A DNA stretch of 64,000 nucleotides from JASGIT01 sp047601665. GTDB taxonomy: Bacteria > Pseudomonadota > Gammaproteobacteria > Burkholderiales > Burkholderiaceae_C. Shown piece after piece: positions 24,914-33,800 of this stretch (within the stretch, counting starts at the first letter, position 1; every line of letters begins with the position of its first letter). The stretch spans positions 434,001 to 498,000 of the forward strand of contig JASGIT010000001.1 of the NCBI GenBank assembly GCA_047601665.1, in the 5' to 3' direction. The translations under genes and the position numbers were made by a program. The notes beneath the pieces were generated by a model. It saw only the letters and a program-made list of their open reading frames with translations, was not told the DNA's origin and searched no databases.

Positions 24914-26410
24914 ATGCTCCAAAATATCAAAGCCCTGATCGTAGTGTTGACCCTGGGCTCTTTCGTCTTCTTTTTCGGCCAGAAAATCTGGCTGAAAATG
25001 ATGCCGAAAGAGGACTTCCGCCTGCGGCGGAACACCTGGTACCTCCTCACCATAGTGGCATTCCTCAGCCCCAATTTCTGGATTTTCTTTTTCATTGCCG
25101 CTCCAGTCATGGTACGCGCGGGCCAGCGCGATTCCAATCCGTTGGCGCTGTATGTTTTCCTTTCACACATTGTCCCCCCGACAAATGTTCTCATCCCCAT
25201 GGTAGGGATCAATTATCTTTTTGACATCAACATCTATCGGCTGCTGGTATTAACCATTTTACTCCCATACTCCATCAAATTATTCAACACCAGAAGCCCA
25301 AGATACCCTGGCCAACCCGGCCTGGGTTTGCCCTATCTCTTCATATTCCTCTTCAGCGCCATACAAATAGTACAGCTGATACCATCCGAAGAGCCAACGA
25401 ATACATTCAGGCGCACGTTTCTCATCTTCCTGGACTCCATTGCTTTGATTTACGCATTCAGCCGGGGAGCGGACCAAAAAGGAAAGATCCAGGAGATTTT
25501 AGGCACCTTTTTGCTTATTTTTTCCGTTATTGCACCCATTGCCCTTTTCGAGAGTCTGAAAGGATGGGTGCTCTACCTGGGAATAACGGAAAGATGGCAG
25601 ACATTCATCATGACCCCCTACCTGATGCGAGGCGACTCCCTCAGAGCCCCGGCTTCGGTAGGCCATGCCTTGACATTGGGGTACCTGCTGGCGATAGCTT
25701 TCGGCATCTGGCTCTATCTTTCCAATTCATTGAAATTTTCAAAATTTCAACGGCTCGCAGGAGCGGGATGGATATGGCTGGGACTGATCGCCACTTACTC
25801 CAGGGCGCCATGGCTGATCGCCATCATGATTATGTTCCTTTTTGGTTTCTTCATGCCGCGCGGTACGATCCGGGTACTCAAAATGGGCACCTTGGCGGCC
25901 ATTCTATCCAGCATGGCCCTTGCAACACCTGCCGGCAAAAAAATCCTTGACATCCTCCCCTTCATAGGAACGACCGACACCGATAATGTCATTTATCGGC
26001 AACGCCTTGCAGAAGCGGCGTGGGAGCTTTGGCAACAATACCCATGGTTCGGAACTCCCCATGCACTTCAGTACCTTGACTACATGCGCCAAGGCGAAGG
26101 AATTGTCGATCTTGTCAACACCTATGCGACCGTTGCCATATTCCATGGCTCCATTGGATTGTTTTTATTTTGCGGATATTTCCTCCTCTCTCTGTATCGC
26201 ACCTGGAAGAGAATGAATTCCCTGAAGAAAACAGATCCTGACCAGTCTATGCTGGGAGCCTGCTTGGCGGCATTGCTGCTGGGAACGTATGTCTTCATGG
26301 CTACCGGGAGCTTTGGCACCGGGCTCGAGCAAACGGCATGGATCTTGTCTGCATTGGGATTGGCCTACAGCAGGCTCCCGTTATCCAACGAAAAACAGCC
26401 CCAAAGGTAA
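24914..26410 (+). CDS. O-antigen ligase/polymerase-like membrane protein (Wzy_C)
   Basis: A 498-aa protein with ten or more predicted membrane helices, a periplasmic loop after GTTDTDNVIYRQRLAEAAWE and the ligase-type segment PWFGTPHALQYLDYM before VNTYATVAIFHGSIGL. IATYSRAPWLIAIMIMFLFG matches the SRxPW-like helix seen in O-antigen ligase family proteins. In this locus it is the best candidate for the polysaccharide polymerase (Wzy) or for a ligase that moves the glycan to a final acceptor. Base composition is clearly AT-richer than that of the megasynthase genes on either side, as is usual for wzy genes. Confidence 0.83.
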   Translation: MLQNIKALIVVLTLGSFVFFFGQKIWLKMMPKEDFRLRRNTWYLLTIVAFLSPNFWIFFFIAAPVMVRAGQRDSNPLALYVFLSHIVPPTNVLIPMVGINYLFDINIYRLLVLTILLPYSIKLFNTRSPRYPGQPGLGLPYLFIFLFSAIQIVQLIPSEEPTNTFRRTFLIFLDSIALIYAFSRGADQKGKIQEILGTFLLIFSVIAPIALFESLKGWVLYLGITERWQTFIMTPYLMRGDSLRAPASVGHALTLGYLLAIAFGIWLYLSNSLKFSKFQRLAGAGWIWLGLIATYSRAPWLIAIMIMFLFGFFMPRGTIRVLKMGTLAAILSSMALATPAGKKILDILPFIGTTDTDNVIYRQRLAEAAWELWQQYPWFGTPHALQYLDYMRQGEGIVDLVNTYATVAIFHGSIGLFLFCGYFLLSLYRTWKRMNSLKKTDPDQSMLGACLAALLLGTYVFMATGSFGTGLEQTAWILSALGLAYSRLPLSNEKQPQR

Positions 26411-26414
26411 CGAA

Positions 26415-27755
26415 TTGATAAGAAGGCTCATCAACCTCAAAGGCGAGCTGTTTTCCGCTGCCTCGACCTCCGTGGGTATCGCCGTCGTGCGATTGCTCAG
26501 CAGTGTCGTCCTGACCAGAATACTGTATCCCGAAGCCTTTGGCCTGATGGCGATCGTGTCGTCCATCGCTTTCGTCGTGGAAATGCTATCCGATGTGGGC
26601 ATCGTGGGTTTGATCATCCGGCATGAAAAAAGCGAAGAACCGCGATTTTTCAATACTTGGTGGTCGGTGCGCCTGGTACGCAGTTGGATCAATGCAGGGC
26701 TCATGTTCCTGCTCGCCCCCTACATGGCCCAATGGTACGGCGAGCCTGAACTCACACTGGCGCTGCGAATTTTTTCTCTCTCGTTCGTGATCCGGGGCTT
26801 CGAGTCCATGGCGGTTCCGCTTTCGATTCGGCGAAGACAGACCCAGAGAATGAATTACATCGAACTGGGTTGCCTGGCAGCGTCAACCTGTTTCTCCATT
26901 GCCTGGAGTTACTTCAGCCGCGATTATTTCGGTATTCTTTATGGGATACTGTTCAATCAATTGCTGGCCATTTTTGCAAGCTACTACTTCTACCCGCGCA
27001 GCCGAATCCAGCTTCACTTCGACCGTGAAGCCCTGCGCGAACAATTCCGCTTCGCGCGCTATGTCATGCCATCCAGCATGATCACCCTGGTGGTCAACCA
27101 GTCCGACAAATTCCTGTTCCTGAAGTTCTTCAATCTGCATTTGATGGGGTTGTATGGAATGGCGCTCAACATCTTGGCGCCCATAGAGGCGCTAACGTCA
27201 CGGTTGAGCCGGAACATGCTTTACCCCAGATGCGCCGAGAATTATCGGAACGATCCATCCACCTTTGTCGAAAAGTACTACACCGAGAGCTGGAAGCTGC
27301 ACGCACTCACCCTGGCAGCACCGGCGCTGCTCTGCGGCATGGGTACTTTCGTCATCCAAGTGCTTTACGATCCAAGGTATTCCCAAGCTGGCGTGATGCT
27401 TCAGCTTGTCGCCATACGCTCGGTCATCCACGTGTATGCATCCACCGCAGAAGATCTGCTGGTTGCCAGCGGATTGCTACGGATACAGCTCACCGGGAAT
27501 ATTCTGCGCCTGTTGTGGCTGGTTCCGGCCTTGCTGCTCGGTTCGTATTATTTCGGCCTGCATGGTTTTCTGGTGGCCATGATGCTCGAAATGGCGCCAA
27601 CGCTTCTTTATTATCTCTGGATACTGGCAAAACAGAAAATGGTGATTTGGCGCTACGAAGGTGTGCGCCTGCTGTTCACCCTGGCGATAGCGGCCTTCGG
27701 CGCAATAGTTGCAGCAGCCGGAACCCAGCTCATATCCTACATCCGGGCGGCTTAA
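26415..27755 (+). CDS. Wzx-type oligosaccharide flippase
   Basis: A MATE/MOP-superfamily flippase of 446 aa with about 12 membrane helices. I take a TTG start at 26415 (reading IRRLINLKGELFSAAS after the initiator) because it has an AAAGG ribosome site 7 nt upstream and lies 4 nt after the upstream stop; the longer open frame overlaps the previous gene. Family-like features are RLLSSVVLTRILYPEAFGLMA in the first helices, QSDKFLFLKFFNLHLMGLYG and LEMAPTLLYYLWIL. It would flip lipid-linked repeat units for the polymerase encoded just upstream. Confidence 0.87.
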   Translation: MIRRLINLKGELFSAASTSVGIAVVRLLSSVVLTRILYPEAFGLMAIVSSIAFVVEMLSDVGIVGLIIRHEKSEEPRFFNTWWSVRLVRSWINAGLMFLLAPYMAQWYGEPELTLALRIFSLSFVIRGFESMAVPLSIRRRQTQRMNYIELGCLAASTCFSIAWSYFSRDYFGILYGILFNQLLAIFASYYFYPRSRIQLHFDREALREQFRFARYVMPSSMITLVVNQSDKFLFLKFFNLHLMGLYGMALNILAPIEALTSRLSRNMLYPRCAENYRNDPSTFVEKYYTESWKLHALTLAAPALLCGMGTFVIQVLYDPRYSQAGVMLQLVAIRSVIHVYASTAEDLLVASGLLRIQLTGNILRLLWLVPALLLGSYYFGLHGFLVAMMLEMAPTLLYYLWILAKQKMVIWRYEGVRLLFTLAIAAFGAIVAAAGTQLISYIRAA

Positions 27756-27809
27756 AAAGCCAGATTTGGAAAACCCGGTTTCCCGACCCGAAACCCATTC
27801 AGGAAGACT

Positions 27810-29027
27810 ATGCACATAGGGTATTTTGTTTCCGGCTGGCCCCTGTCAGCGCGTGCGAGCGGCATCGTCACGTACATCGACGCCATGAAGCAGGAACTTG
27901 AAAGCGCAGGGCATGAGGTATCCATTTTCTGTGCTTCCCTGGAGCCCGCAACGGGCGGCGAGAACATCCACAAGGTGGAGCATCGGCGGACTGAAACACT
28001 GTGGAGCAGAGTCAGCGATCGGATTCTTGCAAATTTCAGACCCGACCAAGGCCCTTATCTCTATGGCAAAAGCATTGCCAATACAGTCGCACAAGTGCAT
28101 TCCAGAAAGCCCCTGGACGTGTTTGAAGTCGAAGAATCCTTTGGCTGGTCGAAAGACCTGGAGGCTCTTGGGAGTTTTCCTGTCGTCGTGAGGCTGCATG
28201 GGCCCACCTTCCTGGTGCAGCAACACTCGCTCGGTGCAGCAGAGCGCTACAGGGTTGAGCGCGAAGGCGCTGCACTTCAGCAGGCCAGATTCATCACGGC
28301 TCCTGCGCGCTGCACTATGGAAGAGACCATTTCCCGCTATGCCTTGAAGCCTTTGCTAGCCCGGACGATCCCCAACCCTTATCCGTTGCCGGCCGAAGCA
28401 TTACAGGTTCGCCAACCAATGGGAGATTCTCAAGAATTGCTTTTCGTAGGCAGGTTCGACACCGTCAAAGGCGCGGACAAACTATTGCAGGTTTTTGCGA
28501 TATTGGCAGAACGCCACCCGAAACTGCATTTGATTTTTGCGGGGCCAGATATTGGCATACCGCAGCCTGGAGGTGAGTTGCTCAAGTTCGGGCCCTACGT
28601 CGAGCGGCATATGAAGGAAGATGTTCGCCAACGGATCCAGTTTCTCGGCCAGCAAACGCCGGATCAGATCAGGGCTTTGCGCGCCCGAGCCACCATGACG
28701 CTGGTGACGTCTCGCTGGGAGAACCAGCCGTATGTCATTTTGGAGGCCATGGCACAGCAATGCCCCGTGGTGGCGTTCGCTGCCGGAGGCATTGCGGAAG
28801 TCGTGCAGCATGAGCGCAATGGGCTTTCCGCGCCGCCGGGGCAAGTGGATGAACTGGCACGCCAGGCCGAGCGTTTGCTGCTGGAGCCGGAATTGCGGGA
28901 GGAACTTGCCCGCGCGGGGCTGCGTTACGTAAGCAGTGTCCATAACCCTGCCACCGTCGCTGCGGCGCTCGTCGATACCTATGAGGCCGCCCGTTCCGCT
29001 TGGACGTCGGAGCGGTCCGGCGTGTGA
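27810..29027 (+). CDS. Family 4 glycosyltransferase (GT-B fold)
   Basis: A 405-aa enzyme starting MHIGYFVSGWPLSARASGI with a GGAAG ribosome site. The C-terminal domain contains LLFVGRFDTVKGADKLL, LIFAGPDIG, IQFLGQQTPDQI and the acidic region SRWENQPYVILEAMAQQCPVV. GT4 retaining transferases use NDP-sugars; the donor cannot be deduced. It follows the flippase by 54 nt and its stop shares a base with a short downstream ORF (TGATG). Confidence 0.88.
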   Translation: MHIGYFVSGWPLSARASGIVTYIDAMKQELESAGHEVSIFCASLEPATGGENIHKVEHRRTETLWSRVSDRILANFRPDQGPYLYGKSIANTVAQVHSRKPLDVFEVEESFGWSKDLEALGSFPVVVRLHGPTFLVQQHSLGAAERYRVEREGAALQQARFITAPARCTMEETISRYALKPLLARTIPNPYPLPAEALQVRQPMGDSQELLFVGRFDTVKGADKLLQVFAILAERHPKLHLIFAGPDIGIPQPGGELLKFGPYVERHMKEDVRQRIQFLGQQTPDQIRALRARATMTLVTSRWENQPYVILEAMAQQCPVVAFAAGGIAEVVQHERNGLSAPPGQVDELARQAERLLLEPELREELARAGLRYVSSVHNPATVAAALVDTYEAARSAWTSERSGV

Positions 29028-29179
29028 TGATCGAGTCTTTTGAGATGGCCGACGCAAACGACACATTGCGGCTGTATGCGCCCATTCCGCTGAACTGGAA
29101 TCCGCTGCAATCACCGCAATATGGGAAGGTGGCGGTGTTCAAGCACCGTGGCGAAGCCATCCGGGCGCGCCTGGGGTAG
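29027..29179 (+). CDS. Possible 50-aa protein translationally coupled to the GT4 gene
   Basis: The ATG overlaps the upstream stop (TGATG), a classical re-initiation arrangement, and the frame stays open for 50 codons to a TAG. The peptide begins MIESFEMADANDTLRLYAPI and ends KVAVFKHRGEAIRARLG. It has no signal peptide or membrane segment and I do not recognise a family. It fills most of the gap before the sugar-transferase gene at 29230. It may be a real small protein or the eroded start of a lost enzyme. Confidence 0.4.
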   Translation: MIESFEMADANDTLRLYAPIPLNWNPLQSPQYGKVAVFKHRGEAIRARLG

Positions 29180-29229
29180 CCATCGGCACCGTTCCTGCCT
29201 CGAGACGCCCCTCTATACTGACTACTACC

Positions 29230-30681
29230 ATGGTTCTACCCTCCCAGCCACCCCGCTCCATCCTCAAGCGCCGCGGCAGCATTTCGACCGCCGCCCAGGC
29301 CTTGCTCGACGCCGCCGCGGTCATGGGTCTGGCCTACTACCTGATCCGGCAGTACATCGGATCGCTCAACGCCGAGTACACCGTGCTGCTGCTACTGCTG
29401 CTCGGCGGCATGGGTCTGGCTTACGACCAATTCGGCCTGTACCGCAGCAACAGCGGCCATGCGCGCAAGGCCATCACCCTCTTCAAGGCCTGGACGTTGA
29501 TCTTCGGCTGCCTGCTGCTGATCGGGTTTGTCACCAAGCACACCGACGTCTACTCCCGGTGGCTGATGGGCTGGCTGTACGTAGCGGGCTTCCTGGTGCA
29601 GGTCGTCCTGCACTATCTGATCCGGGAACTGCAGATCCGGCTGCTGCGCCACACCGTCACGCCCGAAAACGTGCTGATCGTGGGCACCGGCCGGCTGGCG
29701 CACTATCTTCACAGCAAGATCGCCAAGAACCCGTGGCTGGGCCAGCGAGTGATCGGCTGCCTTGAGCTTCCGGAATCCGAGCTCGAACAGAACAGCGGTT
29801 TCCACCGGCTGCAGGAGCCCTCGGGCTTCATGGGCCTGCAGGAGCCCAACATGATCGGCCGTTTCGAAGAACTGCTGACACACATCGACCAGCACGACAT
29901 CGACACGGTGTATTTCGCGATCCCGCTGGACGCTTCCGACCTGATCAGGGAGATGTACTTCCAGCTGCTGGACAAGCACGTGGCGGTGCATTGGGTGCCG
30001 GACATCCACTCCCTGCTCCTGGTCAACCACAGCGTGCGCGAAATCGCCGGCCTGCCGGTCATCACCCTCTCCGAAACGCCCTTGACCGGCACCCGCCTGC
30101 TCTTCAAGGCTTGCGAGGATTTCATTCTCTCCTCCCTCATACTCCTTGCCATTTCGCCGTTGCTGCTGATCATTGCAGCGGCCGTCAAACTGGACAGCCC
30201 AGGGCCGGTCTTCTTCAAGCAGGCGCGCAACGGCTGGAGTGGCAAGACCTTCCACATCTGGAAGTTCCGCAGCATGTACGTCCACACGCCAGAGGCTGGC
30301 GTGGTGAAGCAGGCATCGCGCAACGACCCCCGCATCACCCGTGTCGGAGGGTTCCTGCGCAAGACCAGCCTGGACGAATTGCCGCAGTTGATCAACGTGC
30401 TGCGCGGAGAGATGTCGCTCGTGGGGCCCCGGCCACATGCCGTGCAACACGATGCCGAGTACTCCCAGCGCATCAACAGCTACTTCGCGCGCCACAACAT
30501 CAAGCCCGGCATCACCGGCCTGGCCCAGGTACGCGGCTTCCGGGGCGAGACGCGCGACATCGAGCAGATGCAGCAGCGCGTGGAGTCCGACATCGAATAC
30601 ATCAACAACTGGTCCGTCTGGCTGGACGTGACCATTCTTCTGCGCACGCTGGGCGCACTCACGGGCAAGAATGCCTACTGA
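29230..30681 (+). CDS. Undecaprenyl-phosphate glucose (hexose-1-) phosphotransferase, WcaJ-like
   Basis: A 483-aa polyisoprenyl-phosphate hexose-1-phosphate transferase that makes the first lipid-linked sugar of the repeat unit. Four N-terminal membrane helices (about residues 25-125) are followed by a nucleotide-binding-like region (VLIVGTGRLAHYL) and the C-terminal catalytic domain anchored by ILLAISPLLLIIAAAVKL, with DSPGPVFFKQARNG, IWKFRSM, DELPQLINVLRGEMSLVGPRP and KPGITGLAQV. Full length and intact. It completes the Wzx/Wzy-pathway set with the flippase and polymerase upstream. Confidence 0.95.
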   Translation: MVLPSQPPRSILKRRGSISTAAQALLDAAAVMGLAYYLIRQYIGSLNAEYTVLLLLLLGGMGLAYDQFGLYRSNSGHARKAITLFKAWTLIFGCLLLIGFVTKHTDVYSRWLMGWLYVAGFLVQVVLHYLIRELQIRLLRHTVTPENVLIVGTGRLAHYLHSKIAKNPWLGQRVIGCLELPESELEQNSGFHRLQEPSGFMGLQEPNMIGRFEELLTHIDQHDIDTVYFAIPLDASDLIREMYFQLLDKHVAVHWVPDIHSLLLVNHSVREIAGLPVITLSETPLTGTRLLFKACEDFILSSLILLAISPLLLIIAAAVKLDSPGPVFFKQARNGWSGKTFHIWKFRSMYVHTPEAGVVKQASRNDPRITRVGGFLRKTSLDELPQLINVLRGEMSLVGPRPHAVQHDAEYSQRINSYFARHNIKPGITGLAQVRGFRGETRDIEQMQQRVESDIEYINNWSVWLDVTILLRTLGALTGKNAY

Positions 30682-30774
30682 AAAATGATAGCTGCCTGCG
30701 CTCTCCACAAGCTATTTTCAGAAGGATTTCATATTGAAACCGTTTTACATCAAGCGCTGGTAGCTATCTTTTTT
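30682..30774. repeat. Dispersed palindromic repeat, copy 2 (split form)
   Basis: GATAGCTGCCTGCGCT at the left and AAGCGCTGGTAGCTATC at the right are inverted arms separated by about 50 nt of AT-rich sequence, each flanked by A or T runs. It begins right after the stop of the sugar-transferase gene. It may act as a terminator or attenuator before the FAAL-NRPS gene, which would then need its own promoter in the remaining 90 bp. Confidence 0.65.
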
Positions 30775-30863
30775 GAACCCCACCCTTCCCTGCCAAGTTA
30801 AGGGAATTGCAAGTTTTCAAAGATAAAATAAACAGCTGGATACGTTTTTGACGGCAACGCACT

Positions 30864-33800
30864 TTGGGCTCCACCTTGTCCACCCTTGTAAATCGTGTCC
30901 TCCAGCGGCCTGAAGCCCTCAAAACCAGACCGGCCATCGTTTTCTTGCAGCCGGATCTGGTGTCCACCGAAACGCTCACCCATGCCGAGCTGGCCCAGGC
31001 GTCCCAAGCCATCGCCGCACTGTTGCTGAACACGGTTCGCCCTGGTGATCGCGTTCTTCTGGCCTATGACAACTGCCTGGAGGCCGTGCTGCTTTTCTGG
31101 GGCTGCATGGTGGCCGGCGTGGTCGCCGTGCCCGCTCCGGCGCCTGACGCACGCCGCTCCACGGTCGGCTGGCGCAGGCTGCAGGCGATGTGCGAAGACG
31201 CCCAGGTCGCCATGGCCTTCACACGCAATGAACACCATGCCGCCGCCCTGGCGCAAATACCCAACGTCAGATGGTCCACGCTGGACGGGCTGGGCGACTG
31301 GCGCGGCGGCGCGCCCACCCCGGCCGCCTTCAGGCCAGCCGGCCCTCAGGATCTGGCCTATCTCCAGTACACATCGGGCTCGACCGGGCGCCCCCGCGGC
31401 GTCCAGATCACCCATGCCAACCTGTTGGCCCAATGCGAGGCGCTGACGCAGGACAACCCGTGGGACCCCCTGTCCTCCAGATTCCTGACCTGGCTGCCAT
31501 GGTTTCACGACTATGGGCTTGTTCATGGCCTGCTGGCTCCCGCCTACACCGGGGCGGCGTCCTACCTGATGTCCACGCAGCAATTCCTGCTTCGGCCACT
31601 GCGGTGGCTCGAAGCCATTGCCCGGCACGGCATCACGTACAGCGGCGCGCCGGATTTCGCCTACGAAGCGTGCGTGAATGCCCTGACCCGCGCCAAAGGC
31701 TGGGATTTCCGGCTCGACCACTGGCAAATCGCCACCTGCGGCGCCGAACCCATCCGGCCGCGCACGCTCCAGCGCTTCTTCGAAGCGTTCTCACGCTTCG
31801 GTTTCAGGCCCGAGGTGTTTACCCCGTCGTATGGCATGGCCGAGACGGTCCTGTCCATCACCCTAAGCCGCCCCGGTGCCATACCGAAAACCCTTGTGGT
31901 AGATCGGCAGTCGATAGAACGAGGGCAGGTGCAGGAAGTGCAGGCTGCGGCGGCGGATTCGCTGACACTGGTCGGCAACGGCCGTGTGCTGCCGCGAATG
32001 GAAGTACGGATCGTCCACCCCGAAACCCGCCGCCCATGCCCGGCCAACGAGGTGGGAGAAATCTGGGTCCGGGGAGCCTGCGTAGGCCAGGGCTACTGGA
32101 ACCAGCCCGCCGCCTCCGCTGAGAAATTCGCAGTACTCATCGACGAGCCTGGAGCCGTTGATACCTTCCTGAGAACCGGCGATCTCGGTTTTTTCAAGGA
32201 CGGAGAGCTGTTCGTCACCGGGCGGTACAGCGACCTGATCATCGTTCACGGCCGCAATATCCACCCGCAGGATCTCGAAGACACCGCCCAGAGGGCATCC
32301 GAATGGATCCGGCCCAGAAGCGTCATCGCCTGCCCGGTCGAACATGCCGGTCGGGAATGCATCGTGCTGCTGGTCGAGTGCCGCAACCAATTGACGCCTG
32401 GCAATCTGGCCTCCCTGCAAGCGGACTTGCGCCATGCCATCGCGGACGCCCACCAAGTGGATCTGCTGGAAATCGTGCTCCTGCGCAGCGGCGTGCTGCC
32501 ACGCACCTCCAGCGGCAAGCTGCAGCGGCGGGATGCACGCAGGATGTATCTGGCGGGCGAGTTGGCATCGAGCCAATTGCAGGCGACCCCGGAACCGGCG
32601 CGTGCAACGGACGAACCGGCAGGCGGCCTCGCCACCGAGCTCGCCGCGCTGTGGGCAGACGTGCTCAACCTGCCACACGTGCCGCCGGATGCCCATTTCT
32701 TGCACCTTGGCGGCGACTCGCTGACCGCCACCCAACTGCTGTCGAGGGTACAAACCCATTGGGGCGTGGATCTGCCCATCTCCACCCTGTTCGCCGATCC
32801 GAGCCTGCAAGGCATGACACGCGCCCTGGCCGCCAAGCTGGCAACGGCACGGCCGCCGGCCCAGGCGGACACCGCGCAGGCGGAGCCCGATTCGCCGGAA
32901 CTGCTGTCGTACTCACAGGAACGCATGTGGTTCATGCAGGCGCTGGCGCCTGCCAGCAGTGCCTACAACGTACCCCTGGCCCTGCGGCTTCAGGGCGCGC
33001 TCGATGCAGACAGGCTCGAACAGGCTTTCAAGGCCCTGATCTCCCACCATGAGATCCTGAGAACGAGGTTCGTCACCACGGATCTCGGCCCCGTCGCGGA
33101 GGTGGTGGACGACTGGGACTTCCAGTTGACCCGGCTGGACGCCCCGCCAGGCGGCGAAGCAGGCCTCGCTGAACTGATGAGCCGCCTCAGCCAGCAGGCG
33201 TTCAAGCTCGACCGCTGGCCCCTGATGCGCGCCACGCTGATCCGGTTCTCGCCCGATGAGCATGTCCTGCTGACCGTTCTGCACCACATCGTGGCAGACC
33301 AATGGTCGTTCGCGGTGCTGGGACGGGATCTGAGCACCGCCTACCGGCAAGCACGGCCAGGCATCAAGCCGGCGCTTTCAGGCCCCCCTTCGCGTTTTGC
33401 CAGCTACGCGGGTTGGCACCGCCGCTGGTTCGAGACCGAGCGCCAGCAGCAGGAAGCCGCCTACTGGCGGCAGCGCCTGGACGGCCTGCAGCCCATCGCC
33501 CTCGCACCCGACCGACCCCGCCCTCGCCAGGCCAGTTTTCGGGGTGCGAGCGTCCGCTTGCCTCTGCCATCCGGGATCACGAACCAACTGGCCTCATTGG
33601 CGGCGAGCCAGGATGCCACGCTCGCCATGGCCTTGCTGGCGGTCTTCAAGATATTTCTGCGCAAGCACACCGGGCAGACCGACCTGGCCCTGGGAATGCC
33701 GATCGCCAACCGGCACCACCACGCCGGCGAAAACCTGATCGGTACCCTGGTCAACACCCTGATCATCCGCACGTCGCTGGAGGGAGACCCGGACTTCACG

